A stretch of DNA of 62,500 nucleotides. Origin: Glandiceps talaboti (lineage: Eukaryota; Hemichordata; Enteropneusta; Spengelidae). Position numbers and translations under genes: made by a program. Under the pieces are notes generated by a model, which worked only from the letters and a program-made list of their open reading frames with translations, ran no database searches and was not told the DNA's origin. Where the stretch lies: assembly GCF_964340395.1 (NCBI RefSeq), contig NC_135551.1, forward strand, positions 19,823,503 through 19,886,002. The letters are read 5' to 3'. Positions 11,201 through 26,389 of the stretch are shown piece by piece. Each line of letters starts with the position of its first letter. Position 1 is the first letter of the stretch.

Positions 11201-14200
11201 GGTGTAAATAGCAGTTTTTTTCTATTAATAGCTAAAACAATAAAAGCATATAAAAAGGTTTATACGTTTTTTTTACTACACAGTAATAAGTTTTCAAGAC
11301 CTTAGCTTCAATAACAATGATGATAGTAATCATAATAATAATAATAACTGATGATATTACATGCATTTATTTGTACAACATGAAATGATAAGGTATTTGA
11401 AACATTTGAATTTGTACAACATGAAATGATAAGATATTTGAAACATTTGAATTTTAGTGAATGGCATTTTTTTTTTCGTATTTGTCTAATCAATTGTGAT
11501 CAGCAACCAGCAGTTTGTAAAGTTTGAAATAAACTCCCATAAATTATGTCATTTTACAATTATTCCTGATCAGACAAAGCAACAAGTAGAGACATGGCAT
11601 GGACATCAGTGTTCCCATGGATTATTTTCAAAGCAGGGTGACTTATTTGAGTAATTTATTCATATGATTTACATATCAATATTGATTAATTTTGTAAGGA
11701 AAGCTACAATTATTTCAAACTAAATGTGACGAGTAGACTTAAAAATCATTAAAAGTTTGTGTATACCTGTATATGGTGTCGCATCTGTCCAAAATCTTGT
11801 GATACGTGAGACTTACTCTACTTTATTGTAGAGACTTCAAAAAATTGAGAGTTTGTGACGTCATTTTCCGCTGTGTTGGAATTTTGTATTAAGTCACCCT
11901 GATCAAACTTCGCGATATACGATGGCCAACTAAAGTGTTTTCAGAGTAAATTTGAATACAAAACTAATGATTGGACACAAAATCACCACATTATCAAAAG
12001 GTATATGAGTCTTTTATGCTCCTTTGACAATGTTGAAGGATACAAGTCGAAAGTCTACAACATCACGATTGCCGTGTAATTAATGTAATCATAGACATCA
12101 GAGGGGAAACACGTTATCAACGGTGTCACTTTACTTCAGAAAAGGTGTGAACGATCGTTTGTTAAAACCTCTCTTGGAGAACACTGGACATGCATGGGTA
12201 CCAAGAGTCATCAGTTTTGTAAAAAGAAAGCATATGTTGTCTAGCACAGTGACTTTTGTACATGTTTATAGTGTGGAGTCAGTTTTCTAATGATGAATTG
12301 ATATCCAGTCTATGTATGCATATTTTATCAGGATGAGTTGTAAACATATATTCTGCCATAAGGCAACTGTAAAAACAAGACCAGTTAAATGCAAATGATA
12401 ACTGTTCCTACTACACTGAGTCAAATACAAATAAAGGTTACAAAAGATATGGCCAGTTCCTTTTTGGCTACTGATCAAGTTAATCTCCTGTCAATCACTG
12501 GTTAAGACTATACTAAGGTACAAAATGCAATGTGAATGAAACCCAAAATCCAGCTTATCAGTTTTACTACTTATGTGAAACTCACATTTGATGTCTGAGT
12601 ATATTGTTTGTCTACATGTATACAAACAAACTATAGAGTGGTAGAATCTTAAGTATTAATTAACTGATTAAAATTAGAGTTGATAATTAACAAATGGTAA
12701 TGATATGGATGCAGCTATTTGAGAAAATTATACGGAAATGTGCATAAATTTTCATAAATGTCATTATGATATTAAATGTGTATCATTTCAACAGGTTCTT
12801 AGATAAGACTTTTGCATAAGTTTGCTCTCAACAAGCCACAATGCCAGTAGCAGGTTCAACAACTGTCGTAATTTTGTAAGTTAATGATTATATAAGTTAT
12901 AACAATACTTCGTTTAATATTGCATCCTATAATAACTAATACCAAAACTGTAGACATCTATACAGTGCTTGTTTTGTTATGCCATGGACACGTCATACAA
13001 CGGAAATCACAAACCCTGAAACAAAATGTCGCCTGGTTTGACAAAAATCTCACTAACATTGCCACAGCTTTTGTCTGGCCAGACAAAATATCTCTTTGCT
13101 GTTGTAAATGTTCCTGTCTGGCTGAACAAAAATCTAATTAATATTTCCACATGTTATCATCTGGCAAGACAAGAACTGAACTACAATTGATACATTTTAG
13201 TCAATTGACTATCTCAAAAATATCGCCAGACCTTAGGTTTACCAGGCAGTGACATATGAATTTGGCATTGATCTCCTAAGATAATGGTAGCTCACGCAAA
13301 GAAAGTGTAACAATATCAGTAAAGATGTTTGTCACGCCAGACAATTGACAAAATGCTGTTTGGTAAGATTTTTGTCTAGCCAGCCGATAGAATGTAGCAA
13401 TGTCAATGCGATTTTTGTTGAGCCAGACGACGTTTTGTTTCAGGGTTTATGATTTCCGTTGTAGCATATTCAGTTACACTTATAGTGATATGTAAGAGAA
13501 TACCTTATACTACCTGTATTAACATGATACTGACTTTCTCACCAAAACAACATACTTCTTTGCACCTATATTGATATTAATAACACATGTATAGGAGCAC
13601 CCCACTAGCAATATCACATTAATGTAAATTTTCAACAAAAAAAGTAACAATTTTGCTCCAGTATTGACATGAACATACAGGAGCAATACAACTTTTCATC
13701 CAAAGATAAGTAACAACACACTTTTTTTAGTACCAACATGTATATTTATAATTTGTAGGACCACCCCATGTTAGTGCCTACATTCTTGTAATAATAATAT
13801 AATGATGATAATAATGTTGGGTTCTTATATAGCGCTTTCCTATGCTGTGCTCAAAGTGCTTTACAATTATTACCCCAGGGTCGGATCAGAACAGCACAAC
13901 GGCCCTTTAGTCTTCCTCAACTCCCCGGGGAGCATACAATCCATTGCAGCCATTTAAGCGCATATGATTAAAGCCTTCACATTGCAACGTACATCCTACC
14001 AGGTCCCCAATTATACAGCTGGGTTGACTGAGGCACAGTTTTGGTTGAAATCTTACCCAAGGACTTTAGCCACTCAGAAACAAACAGCAAGGCAGCGACA
14101 CTGCTCGAACCTGCAACCTGTAGATTCCAAGCCGGTCACGCTAACCATTCACCCATCATGACTCCACAACATGTACATGTATCACATGACACTGACGTTC

Positions 14201-15175
14201 CAACCAAAGCAAATGACTGCATTTGTATATATAGCAATATAAAGCAATGAGGCCTTTATACAGTCATACAAAAACAATCAAAAGAGGAGAGTAAAGAAAT
14301 AAAAAAAAGTACACAAATCAGTGTTGCAGCCAAAGGGGGTTTTTGGGTTATTTGACACACATTTTTTCGACATGACCCACAATTTTGGAAGTGATGGGTC
14401 ATAGATGACCCACACTAAAATTGTATGCAAATGTGTTTAGCAACATTACCACGCCTATAGCAACAGCCAAATGATCATGTATAGATAACAACAGGGTTGG
14501 ATAGGCAACTGCATAATCATTCAGCAAATATCTAGCATGGATCAGCATGTGGGGTAAATATTTTTAAAACTGTACAGTTGTGCTACAATGCCATTGGCAC
14601 TTTTTTTTATAATGTCCCCCAAAAATTTATGGTGATCCAGAAAAAGGAAGGTCTTGGGACACTGTATGTCCCACTCTTTCAAAAAGCTGGCTGCAATACT
14701 GCAAATGTATAATGTCATTTTGTGATATCCATGTGGGGAGATTAATGACACTATGATACTGGTTGTAGAGAAACAACATTCTTATCATCTCAAATATCAG
14801 TAGTCACTTCAGCTGCTACAACATACAGACAATTCTTATTATTTATTGCTACATCATGACATTTACAGAAGTTTATTTAGAGCTAGCACGGACAAATTAG
14901 AAATGTGATTTCCATTTCTAAATTTTACGGGGTAAAAAAACACTTTAATAAGGAAATTTGCATATTGTTACAATGAGCATTACTGACTTTATATGTATAG
15001 ATATATTCCATACATCCTAGTCCTTGGGTGAAACAAACAGCTCAGCAATGGCCAGAAGAGAAACTTTGTATTTCAGATAGTCATATATTACAAAACTTGC
15101 TAATGCAGTCCTAGCTTAATTCAGTGCTAAGATTTTGGTTAGATCTCTGTAATTTATATCAGGTGCCCCCCACCC

Positions 15176-15250
<75 letters not shown>

Positions 15251-18200
15251 GAAATATACTGCTGTTCAAATAGTAATGTGAAAGGCACAGTGGAGTGTTC
15301 ATTTACCAGTGTGTAATTGTTTAATAGTCTCAATTAGCCTGAGTGTTTAGTTTAGAATTACCAACTTGTAGGGCAGGATAGCACTCCATTGTGAATGGAA
15401 TATAATTGTATTGAGAATTCATGCAGAACTAATAGAACTGTCCGTACCTGTACCTGTGTAATCATCCTAAGAGAAGTACCAGTATGCAGTGAAGTATTTT
15501 CCAGTAATTTGTGGTCATTTATGATTGATGGGTTTTAATTTGAAGGTGAAGTCAACTATGGAGTCTTAATAAGACACTGATGTGTACAAACATAGTCCTT
15601 CCCTTGTAGTAATTGATCGCTCAAAATTTACTTTTGCTACTGCAGTATTTCCTGTAAACATTTTTTGAAATTAATTTAAGATTACGAATATTATGTCATG
15701 TACAAATGTAATATATGTCCCTTTCCTTACAAGGTTGGGTAGATTAGTACAATTATGGATAATATTGTTATGAAAAGTATGTTCCATACAGCATCTAAAC
15801 AGCCTTTACCATGCAGCTGCCATATCAAATTGGCCATTGTCAAATATTTAATATCAATAAAAAGATAAAAAATATATATGTAGAGTGACTTTAGTTGTTA
15901 TATTGATTACATTATGATCATAAAGCTGTTCAAGAGTCCCCCTCCCCCCTCCCCCCCTTGACAACAACACTTGAGTGTCCCATGTCACACGAATACACCA
16001 TACTCCTGTGGTGCTTGAAATCAAGTAAGGATACTTGAAATGAGAATGAGTTCCTTAGAGCTCCTTCACCTATGACTCAAATTGCAATTTCCAAGGTGTA
16101 GGAGATGAAACAAAAAGAAAAATTTCCAAGTTGTAGGAAATAAAACAATGACAGAATAACACTGTTAACAGAATGTTTTGTGGTTAGTGTTAATCATTTG
16201 GTTAATAGTTAGTTACAATGTATTTATTAGTAGTTAAGCTAGTTAGTAAGTAAGTTAATTAATTAGTATGGTTATGGTAATAAATGTGTCCAAATTTTCC
16301 TAAGTACCACTGTGAGGAATAGGTGAAGTGGACTCTATGGAACTCTTTTCAAAAGGGAAGAATCACAAGCCTGTCTATCACTGAACAATGAAAGACAACA
16401 TTCATGTATTGCACAACTGCATGTAAGTTATAGGGTATTATTGTGTCTGGTTTACATGTACATATAGATATTTCCTGTACAGTACATGTATATGAAATCC
16501 TGTTTCATTTTAGAAATTAGTGTAGGTTTCCAAATATATCAATAGTCCACTTGTATTTGCCATACCTTTAATAATCATTATTGGTGTTCAATTTGTTATT
16601 GTTTGTAACAAATTGAGATTTATTTGGGGTATACATGTATATACAAGCTTATACTTGCTCTAGGCAATGCCCTATAGAACAACGTACATAGGCCTACATG
16701 TACATGTACCATCCAACAAGTGAAGGACAAATTTTGGTTATTGAATCTTGTACATGTACATTTCCCTATCAATAGTGAATTTCATTTAAAATGGTATTAA
16801 ACATGATGCATGAATATGTAAATCTACTTATTTTCATACTGAACAAAAATGTATGTACATTTATTAGCATAACAAGGTGCTTTGTTGGAATTTGGAAATG
16901 AATATTGATTGATAGAAATACAGATGTCATATTTCAGTTCAAAAGGTGTAATTGGATAAGGTAAGAAATTATGTTCATACGTGTAGTTGATTAACAAAAG
17001 GAAAATATGTAGACAGTGTTACATTAGTCAATGTGTAGGAGGGAGAGAGTTAGAGACTGTCAATATACATTGCAATACATATTCATTTTCAGGGCCAGTG
17101 AATTAAGTTATTAAGGCCAAATAAAAAAGGTTGTTTGGTTCCAGTTATCCAACCCCCACCTAGTTTTTCACGCTGACCCTAAACTTTTTATTACATATTG
17201 GAGAGAAAAAAATAAGAAAAACGTGAAAATTGTGAAGTCTCGCAAGAAATAGTGGATGTGGAAACTGACATCAACTGAAAAAGACAATAAAAAACTGTTT
17301 TTCCAATCTGTAATGGCTGTACATCTGATGAGAAGAAACTAATAACACAGAGACCAAATGGAAAACAACAGAAAAACATAACTAGACACTCACATATGAA
17401 AAAATTAAAATTTAAAAAATAAAATAAAAAATCTACCTACCCCACCTATTCTAAAATTGATTGTAATTGGAACCACACACATTTTTTTATGCCAAATGTT
17501 AATTATTTTTAAGTATTTTTTGCCAAGGTCTTAGCATCTCAGAAGCTGAGACAGTTAGTAGAACATACTTGTAGATGAGATGGGGTAGAGTGGGGCAGTA
17601 GACTAATTTTAAGATGTGATGGACAATTTAAAGTTGCTATTACACTGAGAGTTGAAATGTGATCCCACACATGTTACCCCTATTGTAGATACATACAGTG
17701 TAGATCGCTGTATTGTAACAGATTTTTCACTGTGTACATTTACATGTATACTATAAATTTTACATGTCAACTAACATGAACATACACACATAAAAATATC
17801 CTTATGTCTCCTAAACTTACATCATACGTTTGAAGTGGATGACATAATGTTAAATATGTGATATCTAAGAAACATGTCAATACATGTGCAAAACACCTTG
17901 TCATGTCTTCTTTGATTTTAAGGTTATAAAAAAGAGGTTACGATCAGCGTGTGCTGTCTAATGATAGCCAAATTATGTTGTTGTGAGTCAAAATGATGAA
18001 AACTGGCATTTCTTGTGAGAGTCACCACATAGTAAGAGTTAGGGGAATAGCAAATTTTGGTGCGTCACTAGAAATTTTGTGCGTCAGTGGCGTGTCAAAT
18101 TGCCTCAGAGGGCACGCTGGTTATGGTTTTCCATTCAGGAGAAAATACTGATGTATATGTACATGGGGAAAATATCAAGTCATGGCCACTTTAAATTTCT

Positions 18201-21200
18201 AGTTTTATACACTTCTAAAGCTGACTGTAATTTACACGTAATTTAATACATATAGCGGCTATATATTGGTTAAACATTTCAAAACTGTAGTATTGATTTT
18301 AAAGTGACACTGATAGTTCTAATATTTACATTAAGTTCCATTTCTAACAAACGTAATAGCAATGCGGAGTGGGCAAAATGAAATTGTACATACTTGTTAG
18401 TATATAACGTTTTCTAAATCTCATTAGATACACATGAATATTGATTGGAAAAGACATGCCAGTTTATAGCACTACAGGTAAGCTGATGATGAAGATTCAT
18501 TGTGTAAAATATAATTGTAATATGTTACAAAACAGTGTAGTAACTGTTAGCAGTGAAGCAACAAGTAAATCATGAATAATTGATCAAAGGAGAGCTGCAC
18601 ACAGTCAGTTTATCAATAATGAAATGTAAAAATGATGAGGCTGGATTGTTGCCATGAGCACCATCTATTACCTCATCACCATGGTGATTGTAGGAAGGAA
18701 GAAATCAACCATTATCTAATTTTGTTATGCATGACATTTCTGAATAGTCATCACTGAAGTAAAGCCATGACTTGAGATTATGAAGGAGTACTTTTTTTTT
18801 TAGATCAACCACCAGATAAACATTGAACTATATTTACACATACATTTGTACATACATGTATAGTTGTAAAAGTCTTGCATTGAATCATAAATGTATATGT
18901 ATCTCAAACAATTTACTACATACAGTCATGTAAAAACAGAGTTCTATGCAGATATAGATAATTCTCACTTGTAAATGTAAGATGTAACCATATTACATGG
19001 ATCATTATTTTCAAATACATTTTATGTGTATTATACACTGCCTTTCTCTTATCTTTGCTATAATATACTAATAATACATGGTTTATTAAAACAAAAATTG
19101 TGACCAAAATAAAAGTCATATTGCTTCAGTTGACTTATCAGTAAAATAATCATGTTGAGAAACAAAACAAAAAGTTGATAAATAATAAAACAAGTCCAAT
19201 GCACACTGTATTCCAAAAATTACATATGGCAGTTGTGTACAAAGGAATACATATGTGATGGATTCTTCGGTCCAGACACATACATTGTACAATGTAAGAT
19301 TTAGCTATCTGTCTCTCCTGCCCTTCTCCCATCACTGTGCAATTATTTTAAATTATACACGCAATATTTGTTTACAAAGGAATTTATGCAATGCTTAATG
19401 CTATTACAATGTACTTCAAATTACAGGTTATTTACTGCCATTGCCCCCCCCCCCCCCTTTGAGTAGTATAACACTAACAATGTAAAAAGATAATCTGCCT
19501 CAGCCAGCAGAGTTCATCCGACATGAGTCTGAAAAGATGTGTGGGTTTCTACTTCCTAACCAGACATGCTTGCTTAATGAAGATTGGCATATGTTGAATT
19601 ACCTGACTATATGTTCTTGCCTTTGCAATTATCAGTAGCTCTGTAATAGCATTTTATCTTATGAAAGGTCAAAATAGAACATGGAAGTTGACTTTATCTC
19701 ACATGTGCATATAGTGATGTATAGTCTAATGTATGGAATGGAAGTCATGGTGTCAACCAAGAATCAAATGTTTGTTAATTTTATGATGCATCTAGGTTTT
19801 AAAATTATATTTCAGGTAATGAGAATTGTATGATATGCCATTATTTTAGAGGGTTGTTTGGGAGAACAATGTCAAGGTTTAAGAGACTACCCTCTTAAAT
19901 AAAGAAATGAAATGAAATGAAATAAATAAATAAATAAATACACTTTTATGACATAAGGAATATATGTTGTACCTCATATCACAAAAATTATAACCTATGC
20001 AATGTAGCTGGAAATGCTATTGTGTGCATGCGTTAGTGATGTGACTGTGAGTTTCTTTTGTAAAGGATTTCAACATAGCCTTGTATGTGTACAAATGTAG
20101 TAGTATCCAGCTACATTTGTATGTATTACATGTACATTGTTATGATGTACAGTCATTATTGTAGAGTGTACTGTATTTCAAATAGCTGTTTTACTATTGT
20201 CATCACTTTGAAATACTGGTAGTAGTGTACATGTACATGGAATCATTGCATGATACCATGATGTGAAAACATCAAATTGTCATACATGTACCCCACTGCC
20301 ACTGAACTATTTATATTTACTTGTATATAGTTAATATTAGTGACTTCTTGTCACCCACACCCAAACTATGTCAAATTGTTTGAACAACAGAAAACATGAT
20401 TCCAGTCTATACCAATAGTGATAAAGATTACATGTATGTAAGTAATTTCATACTTCATATTATTTATTTTCACCAGACACATAGTCATAGGGAAAATGAT
20501 ACACAACTGAGAAGAAAAGGAAAAAAAAATTGTAGCTGGTGAGGGCCATATATAGTTCAAGCAGAACTAGTCGAGTCTATGGCCCTGATACTATAAATAC
20601 AATAAATTAAAATATGTTTATGCGTAACTGTACAAAGAAGAAAACAAAACAAAAACTCACTTAGTGTATATATAAGTAAACTAATCACATGAAATGAAAT
20701 TAATGAAAATAACAGTCATAGTTGAAAACTTATACAAGTTCTGTAGAAGTTACTGAAAGGAATTAATTTTTAGCAAGAAGATGTGCTTTTAAAGTGTTTT
20801 TGAAGATGCGTCTGTGGGTAATATTTTTGATATAGCTAGGGAGACAGATGATATCTGTTACTTATTACATACATGTGCAGTGTATTTATCATATACATGT
20901 ACCCAGTATTTCTACCAAAGTAATTCAATTGAGAGTGTACATGTATGCATAGGACCTATGCAATAATTTTTCTTATCACATGTCATTCTGACACACTTTG
21001 CCCAAATAAGGTAAATTTGTAACTGGCATGCCCATCGATATCCATTTGCTCTGCGGTTCTGTTTTGGATATTTCGCAATATCTTTTATATGTTTTTAGCA
21101 TAAACTAATGTTTCACTACTATCATTTTATGTGGTTATGTGACTTTACAGCTGTGAATGATGTTTACGTGCCACTACATAGGGTAATAAAACCTTTGTGG

Positions 21201-24200
21201 CCTGTGTACGAGTTTTGCAAACCTCAGTAATGCAGCCTGCAGTGTTTTCTGCTGTACAGCCACAGAGAAAACCTGAAGCACTCATTCAAATATACTGAGT
21301 ATGCAAACACACAATATTATGTTTCTATTATATTATTACAATATTTATCAGTTATGTAACCATATCATAATAAATTCAGTGCTGCAGCCTGATAACTGTT
21401 GTTGTCATTATATTCAAATTATGTTGTACATGTAACACCATTTTGTAATGAAAGTCCTAAGTAGCTAGCTGATTGATAAACTATCAAATATGTAAACAGT
21501 CACTCATAAAATAAATGTATGAAAGCTAAGTATTGTATATGGTACTTGTTATACTGTTACTAAATACTTACTTACATATCATTTTTCACACCTGTGAATA
21601 TAATCAGGCATAAAAGCTGTGTAAGGTTTAAAGATAATCAGATCAGATACCAGTCTGCTAGTTTTTTATCAGTGAATGATACGGTATTACCATTTGGCAA
21701 ATGTTGTGTTTCTCCATGATATGGCAGACAGCTTTGTATGGAAACTGGAGATTTTGTTTCTTAAAAGAACTGGATTGTTGACGCTACACATAATATAATG
21801 CAGGCTGTAGGCTGTCAAGAGACCATGACACCTTTATTCAAAAGAATACATGATATTATAAAAGAAACGCGAGCATCATTGTTACATGTGGTTCTGTGAG
21901 AATGGCCAGGTAAAATATTGTTTTTCAGATAATGAAATGTTTAGGGGGGGGGGGGGGGGAGGGGGGGTCCAAACCATACTAAAGCAGTTTTGGTTTTCCA
22001 AAGGGTTGCCCTGGAAGTCGTACATGTAGCTTCTTGTGAATACCTTCCTGTTTGTGCAATGGGATATATGCATTGTCAGTCAACAGGATGTCTTGTAATA
22101 CATTGACCTTTTGTGACCTTTTGTAACTGTTCAAATTATGCTAATTACGTTATTTGTGTGCCATGGTTATTGATTACTCCCATTAAATTTATACACTTAT
22201 TATCCCTGGGGTTATCAAAATAATGTTAAGTTCAAAGTTGAAATAACAAATAAAATTGTACCTTTTCGTAAATGTACCTTGAAGATATTTCCATTTGTTG
22301 TAAGCATTGCCATGGAAGAGGTTAATTAGCTTTCAGACCTTGGTGGTCTGAGATTAGGAGATTAGGTGTGTATTGTATACATAAACAAAGGGTGTGTTTG
22401 TTTTTGGATTTTAGGGTAGACAGTGGAAAGGAAACATTGTCTGTGATTTTAGGCAGGAAGTATTACTGTTCTATCCTCATATGATATGATTTAGAATATA
22501 CTCAAACCATAGACCCTCCCCACCTGTCTATACTCAAACACATACATATATTACATCCCTAGATGACAGATTCCTGATTTTGTCCGAAATTTTTTACTCC
22601 ATTCATTAATCAGTATGATGCTTTGTGCATATTTATCAGCTGTAATGGAGGCAAGAAAGGGGGAGAGGGCTTTGTGATAGACTGTTTATTGTTTTACCTG
22701 TACAGTACTTTATCCATGTGGAAGGATATTATCAGTCATTTCCCAATTAGTAGAGGGAGGATTTGACTGTTGTTCTTAACATAGCTATCTGGTCATAATA
22801 GCTGTGATAAGACAAACCGAAATAACACAGAGTCATAGGGTCAAGTCAGGGCTACCAGTGCTTGAGATGTTGAATAGCTGTCAAAAAAAGTACTAAGAAT
22901 ATAAATATATATATGAAACAGAATGACACCAATAAAATGAAGTATTATGAGAACATTTGTGGGCCTAGGAAATTGGTATCAGCTGACCAAGCAGTAGATT
23001 ATTGATATCACTGTGAGGGAATATACATGTATATGATATGACACAGCTCTCATCAATTTTCCATATTATGTATGAAAGTTGAAAAGTTCAACATACATCT
23101 TGTATGTATGTATTTGCTGGCAGGGATTCTATTGTATGCAGTCTGAAAGTTGTTCTGCATGACTGCAAAATTACTGTACTTACAACAAGAACTGCTAGCT
23201 CATCAAAATGTCTCCTTTTTTGTCCATTCCTGATCATAATTTCATGGTGTTTTGGAAAACATAGTGATCACTTAAACAGAATTCTTCAAATTTTCAATAT
23301 TTCAATGAAAATATGAAACAAGAATTCATGTTCATCTTTGCCCTTCTACATGTATGTTTGCATCTGACTCGTGTACATTCCAAATATGTATATGTACACT
23401 GATATCTGGCACATTTTCAATTTTCCTCGTACCTCCTTAGAAAAGGTTGGGTTTTTGTTCGTTGTGGTCAATTTGAAAGAAGTTGCGTTTTCTTGTAAGG
23501 CAGTACACAGTAGAGGATTGAAGAAGACCAAACCATAGTGTGTCATATATAATTAATGTGTGTCAATAGCATATATAGGAAGCACAGTCCTAGTTCACTA
23601 TATACTGTGTTGTAGGAAACCTTTACAATGTATGTTTAATCAGCAGTTTTTCATCTGCAGCTTAGAATGGTGACAGTAACAGTTGAACCCTTTACAACAC
23701 AAAAATGAGAAAAACATCTTATCAGACACACCCCCAGTTGCAATATCACTCAAGTAAACCCTTTCATTTTACCTGACAAAGTTGTCATTACAGATCACAT
23801 GCCATATTCTTTATGTTTTAAAGTTTTTAATGTGAAGAAACTAGCGAGTTATTTAAGGTAGACCTATCAACATCTGTACAGGTATAAACGAATATGTATG
23901 TTTTTATAAACCTGTTCCATGATTTCCCTATCTCAACCAATTCAATACTATTTCTAAAAATATATTGTATGTATTTCAACAGATGGTCATCTTTAAAAGT
24001 TGTACTTTGTTATTTAGATGTTTATCAATATGACTATTGATAAATGTTCTTAAAATAGTACAGACAAATACTTGTTTGTGTGTGAGTGTTTACAGTCAAA
24101 CTGGCTTACATCATACCTACATACATTTTACTAAATAAGCAAATACTGGTTATCACATATATATATATATATATATTTGTATTAATGCATCAATAACACT

Positions 24201-26358
24201 GATATGGGCTCATACAGTGTACATGTAGCAATCAGTCCCAAACTCAAAATATTGTGAAACAGGTCTGTCTCCATTTCTCAGTTTATCTCTACACTTCATG
24301 ATAATGATACAAAAAATCAAACAAAAAAGTCTGACAGCAATTCTTCATTACTGTAATACATGTACATTTTTTACATTGTGTATATTTTAATTTTTGATGA
24401 TCAAATTACAAAAAACTCATACAAAATGTACACAAATCCATGAAGTGATGTCAATTTCTCAACACATATGCATGCATATTCAGGGGTGAACAAATCATTT
24501 TGTGAACTGGTGGTCCCCGGACCAGTGCCTTAAAAAATCCAGTGGTCCTGCTGAAAGAATTAATGGTACAAGGTACAATTTGTGCAGGTCCGCCCAAAAA
24601 AATTGCTAGTCCCGGACCCAGGACCAGTGGATTTGTTCACCCCTGATATTTTCACTTTGTGTATATTTCATGATCAAAATACAAAAAAGCCACATAAACA
24701 AATGGGTGAAGTAATGTCAATTTCTCAGTACATGTACATCTTTACATGCAGTGTAAATTTCATGACCAAGGTAGAAAAAATTAAATGTAGTCTATAGTGT
24801 CTATTTCTCAGTACCAACAATACATGTACATCATTTACATGTGTAAATTTCGTGATCAAGGTAGAAAAAAGCCAAATAAAATCTATGATGTCTATCAGTA
24901 CATTTTTTGTACCTGCACATGTATATATCATAACATGTACATTTTTACTTGTGAGAGACATCCATTACACAGTACACCTTCTCATCCCCAGTAAATTAGC
25001 ATAATACAAATGAGTGAGTGAGACATAGCAATTGAATAGTATTGATTACTTGCTGTGTGACTAATGATTACACAGCCTGTTGAGGGGTCGTAGGATCATA
25101 CAGCAGTGTACACAGGGTGTCATCGTTTCAGTCATTAGAAAATTGCTTTATCACTGTGAGACTATAAAATGAGACAGACTATTACAAAGTGTCACCAATG
25201 TGACAGACCATAATTAACAATGATGGATACTAAGAACACTACATGTACATAGCCATGTTATATTGACTACTAGTACTATTTATTGTGTTGTCAAGCCTTA
25301 TCCCAGAAATTGTGCAGACATTAAAGTGGCACAATCTAAGTCTATAGGCCATTCAACTCCAGTGTAAGTCCATTGTACATGTACATGTACATGTACGTAC
25401 ATAAAATCTATGTAGCAGACTAAGCAGTTATAGTATAATGTTTCTCTCAATGCTAGTCTCGGTTACCCAGCCTCTCGTCACTTGGGGCTCTGCCTACGAG
25501 ACCACCTCAAACAAGAGTCTGGGGAAAATGAGATTCCAACTATCCCACGCAGGAAGTAGCCGTTGGAGCAGTGCATCATGGGGAGTATGTACCCAATCAA
25601 AGCACTAAATTATATTATAACAAAGTCAAGTTTTTCATGTAGATTCTTTTCTGCGAGTGGCACTTCTTCCGTCAAATATGCATTTCATAGAATAGAATGA
25701 TATCAGAAACCATGGTAATAAACAAGGTGGTACATTGACCTCATTTCCAACTCCTGGTGCATGAAAAAAAAAATCCTTTGTGTTGTGAGGATTGAAGGTG
25801 CCAGCTTTGTAGGGCTGTGTTCTCTTCTATTGTAAAGTGTGTGTGTGTGTTGGTTGTGGCTGTGTACATATATAACTATTATCAGTGGATTATATAGAAA
25901 ATGACAGATTTACATGTAATAGGAAAGGGCTACATTTATTGTAAGGAGATTGGTAATGGGAAACAAATTAGCAAGTGATAATACAATTTGATAACTATAT
26001 GTACTGTTGATAAGAAAATGTGAAATGATAATTATCACTTGATTTGAGATCTTCATTTTGAAATGTATTTATCATGCACAGAAATGTATAAATAATACTG
26101 TACAATTTTATGTAAGAAAAGGTATGACTAAAATTTATATAATTTATGACAATGTCATTGAATTTTTGTAAAATCCTGCATTATTAATGATATCAGCAAA
26201 TGGAATAAAAATGTATACTATATTTACAGGCAGGAAGTAGTCCGTGTCTTCAACAGTATGTAGGAAAAGGATGAGCTTGGTTATTTGGCAGTTATGTTTT
26301 TTTTGTGTCAAAAAAACCATTGGTGATATAGACTGGACTCTGGTCCAATTTCATCACT

Positions 26359-26389
<31 letters not shown>

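Noticed and set aside
25380-25400. ACATGTACATGTAC tract as a regulatory site
   Set aside because: The word recurs throughout the window and is a background feature of this genome.
25450-25560. CpG-containing TAGTCTCGGTTACCCAGCCT segment as a transposon end
   Set aside because: Looks repeat-like, but I could not find a matching inverted end or target duplication.
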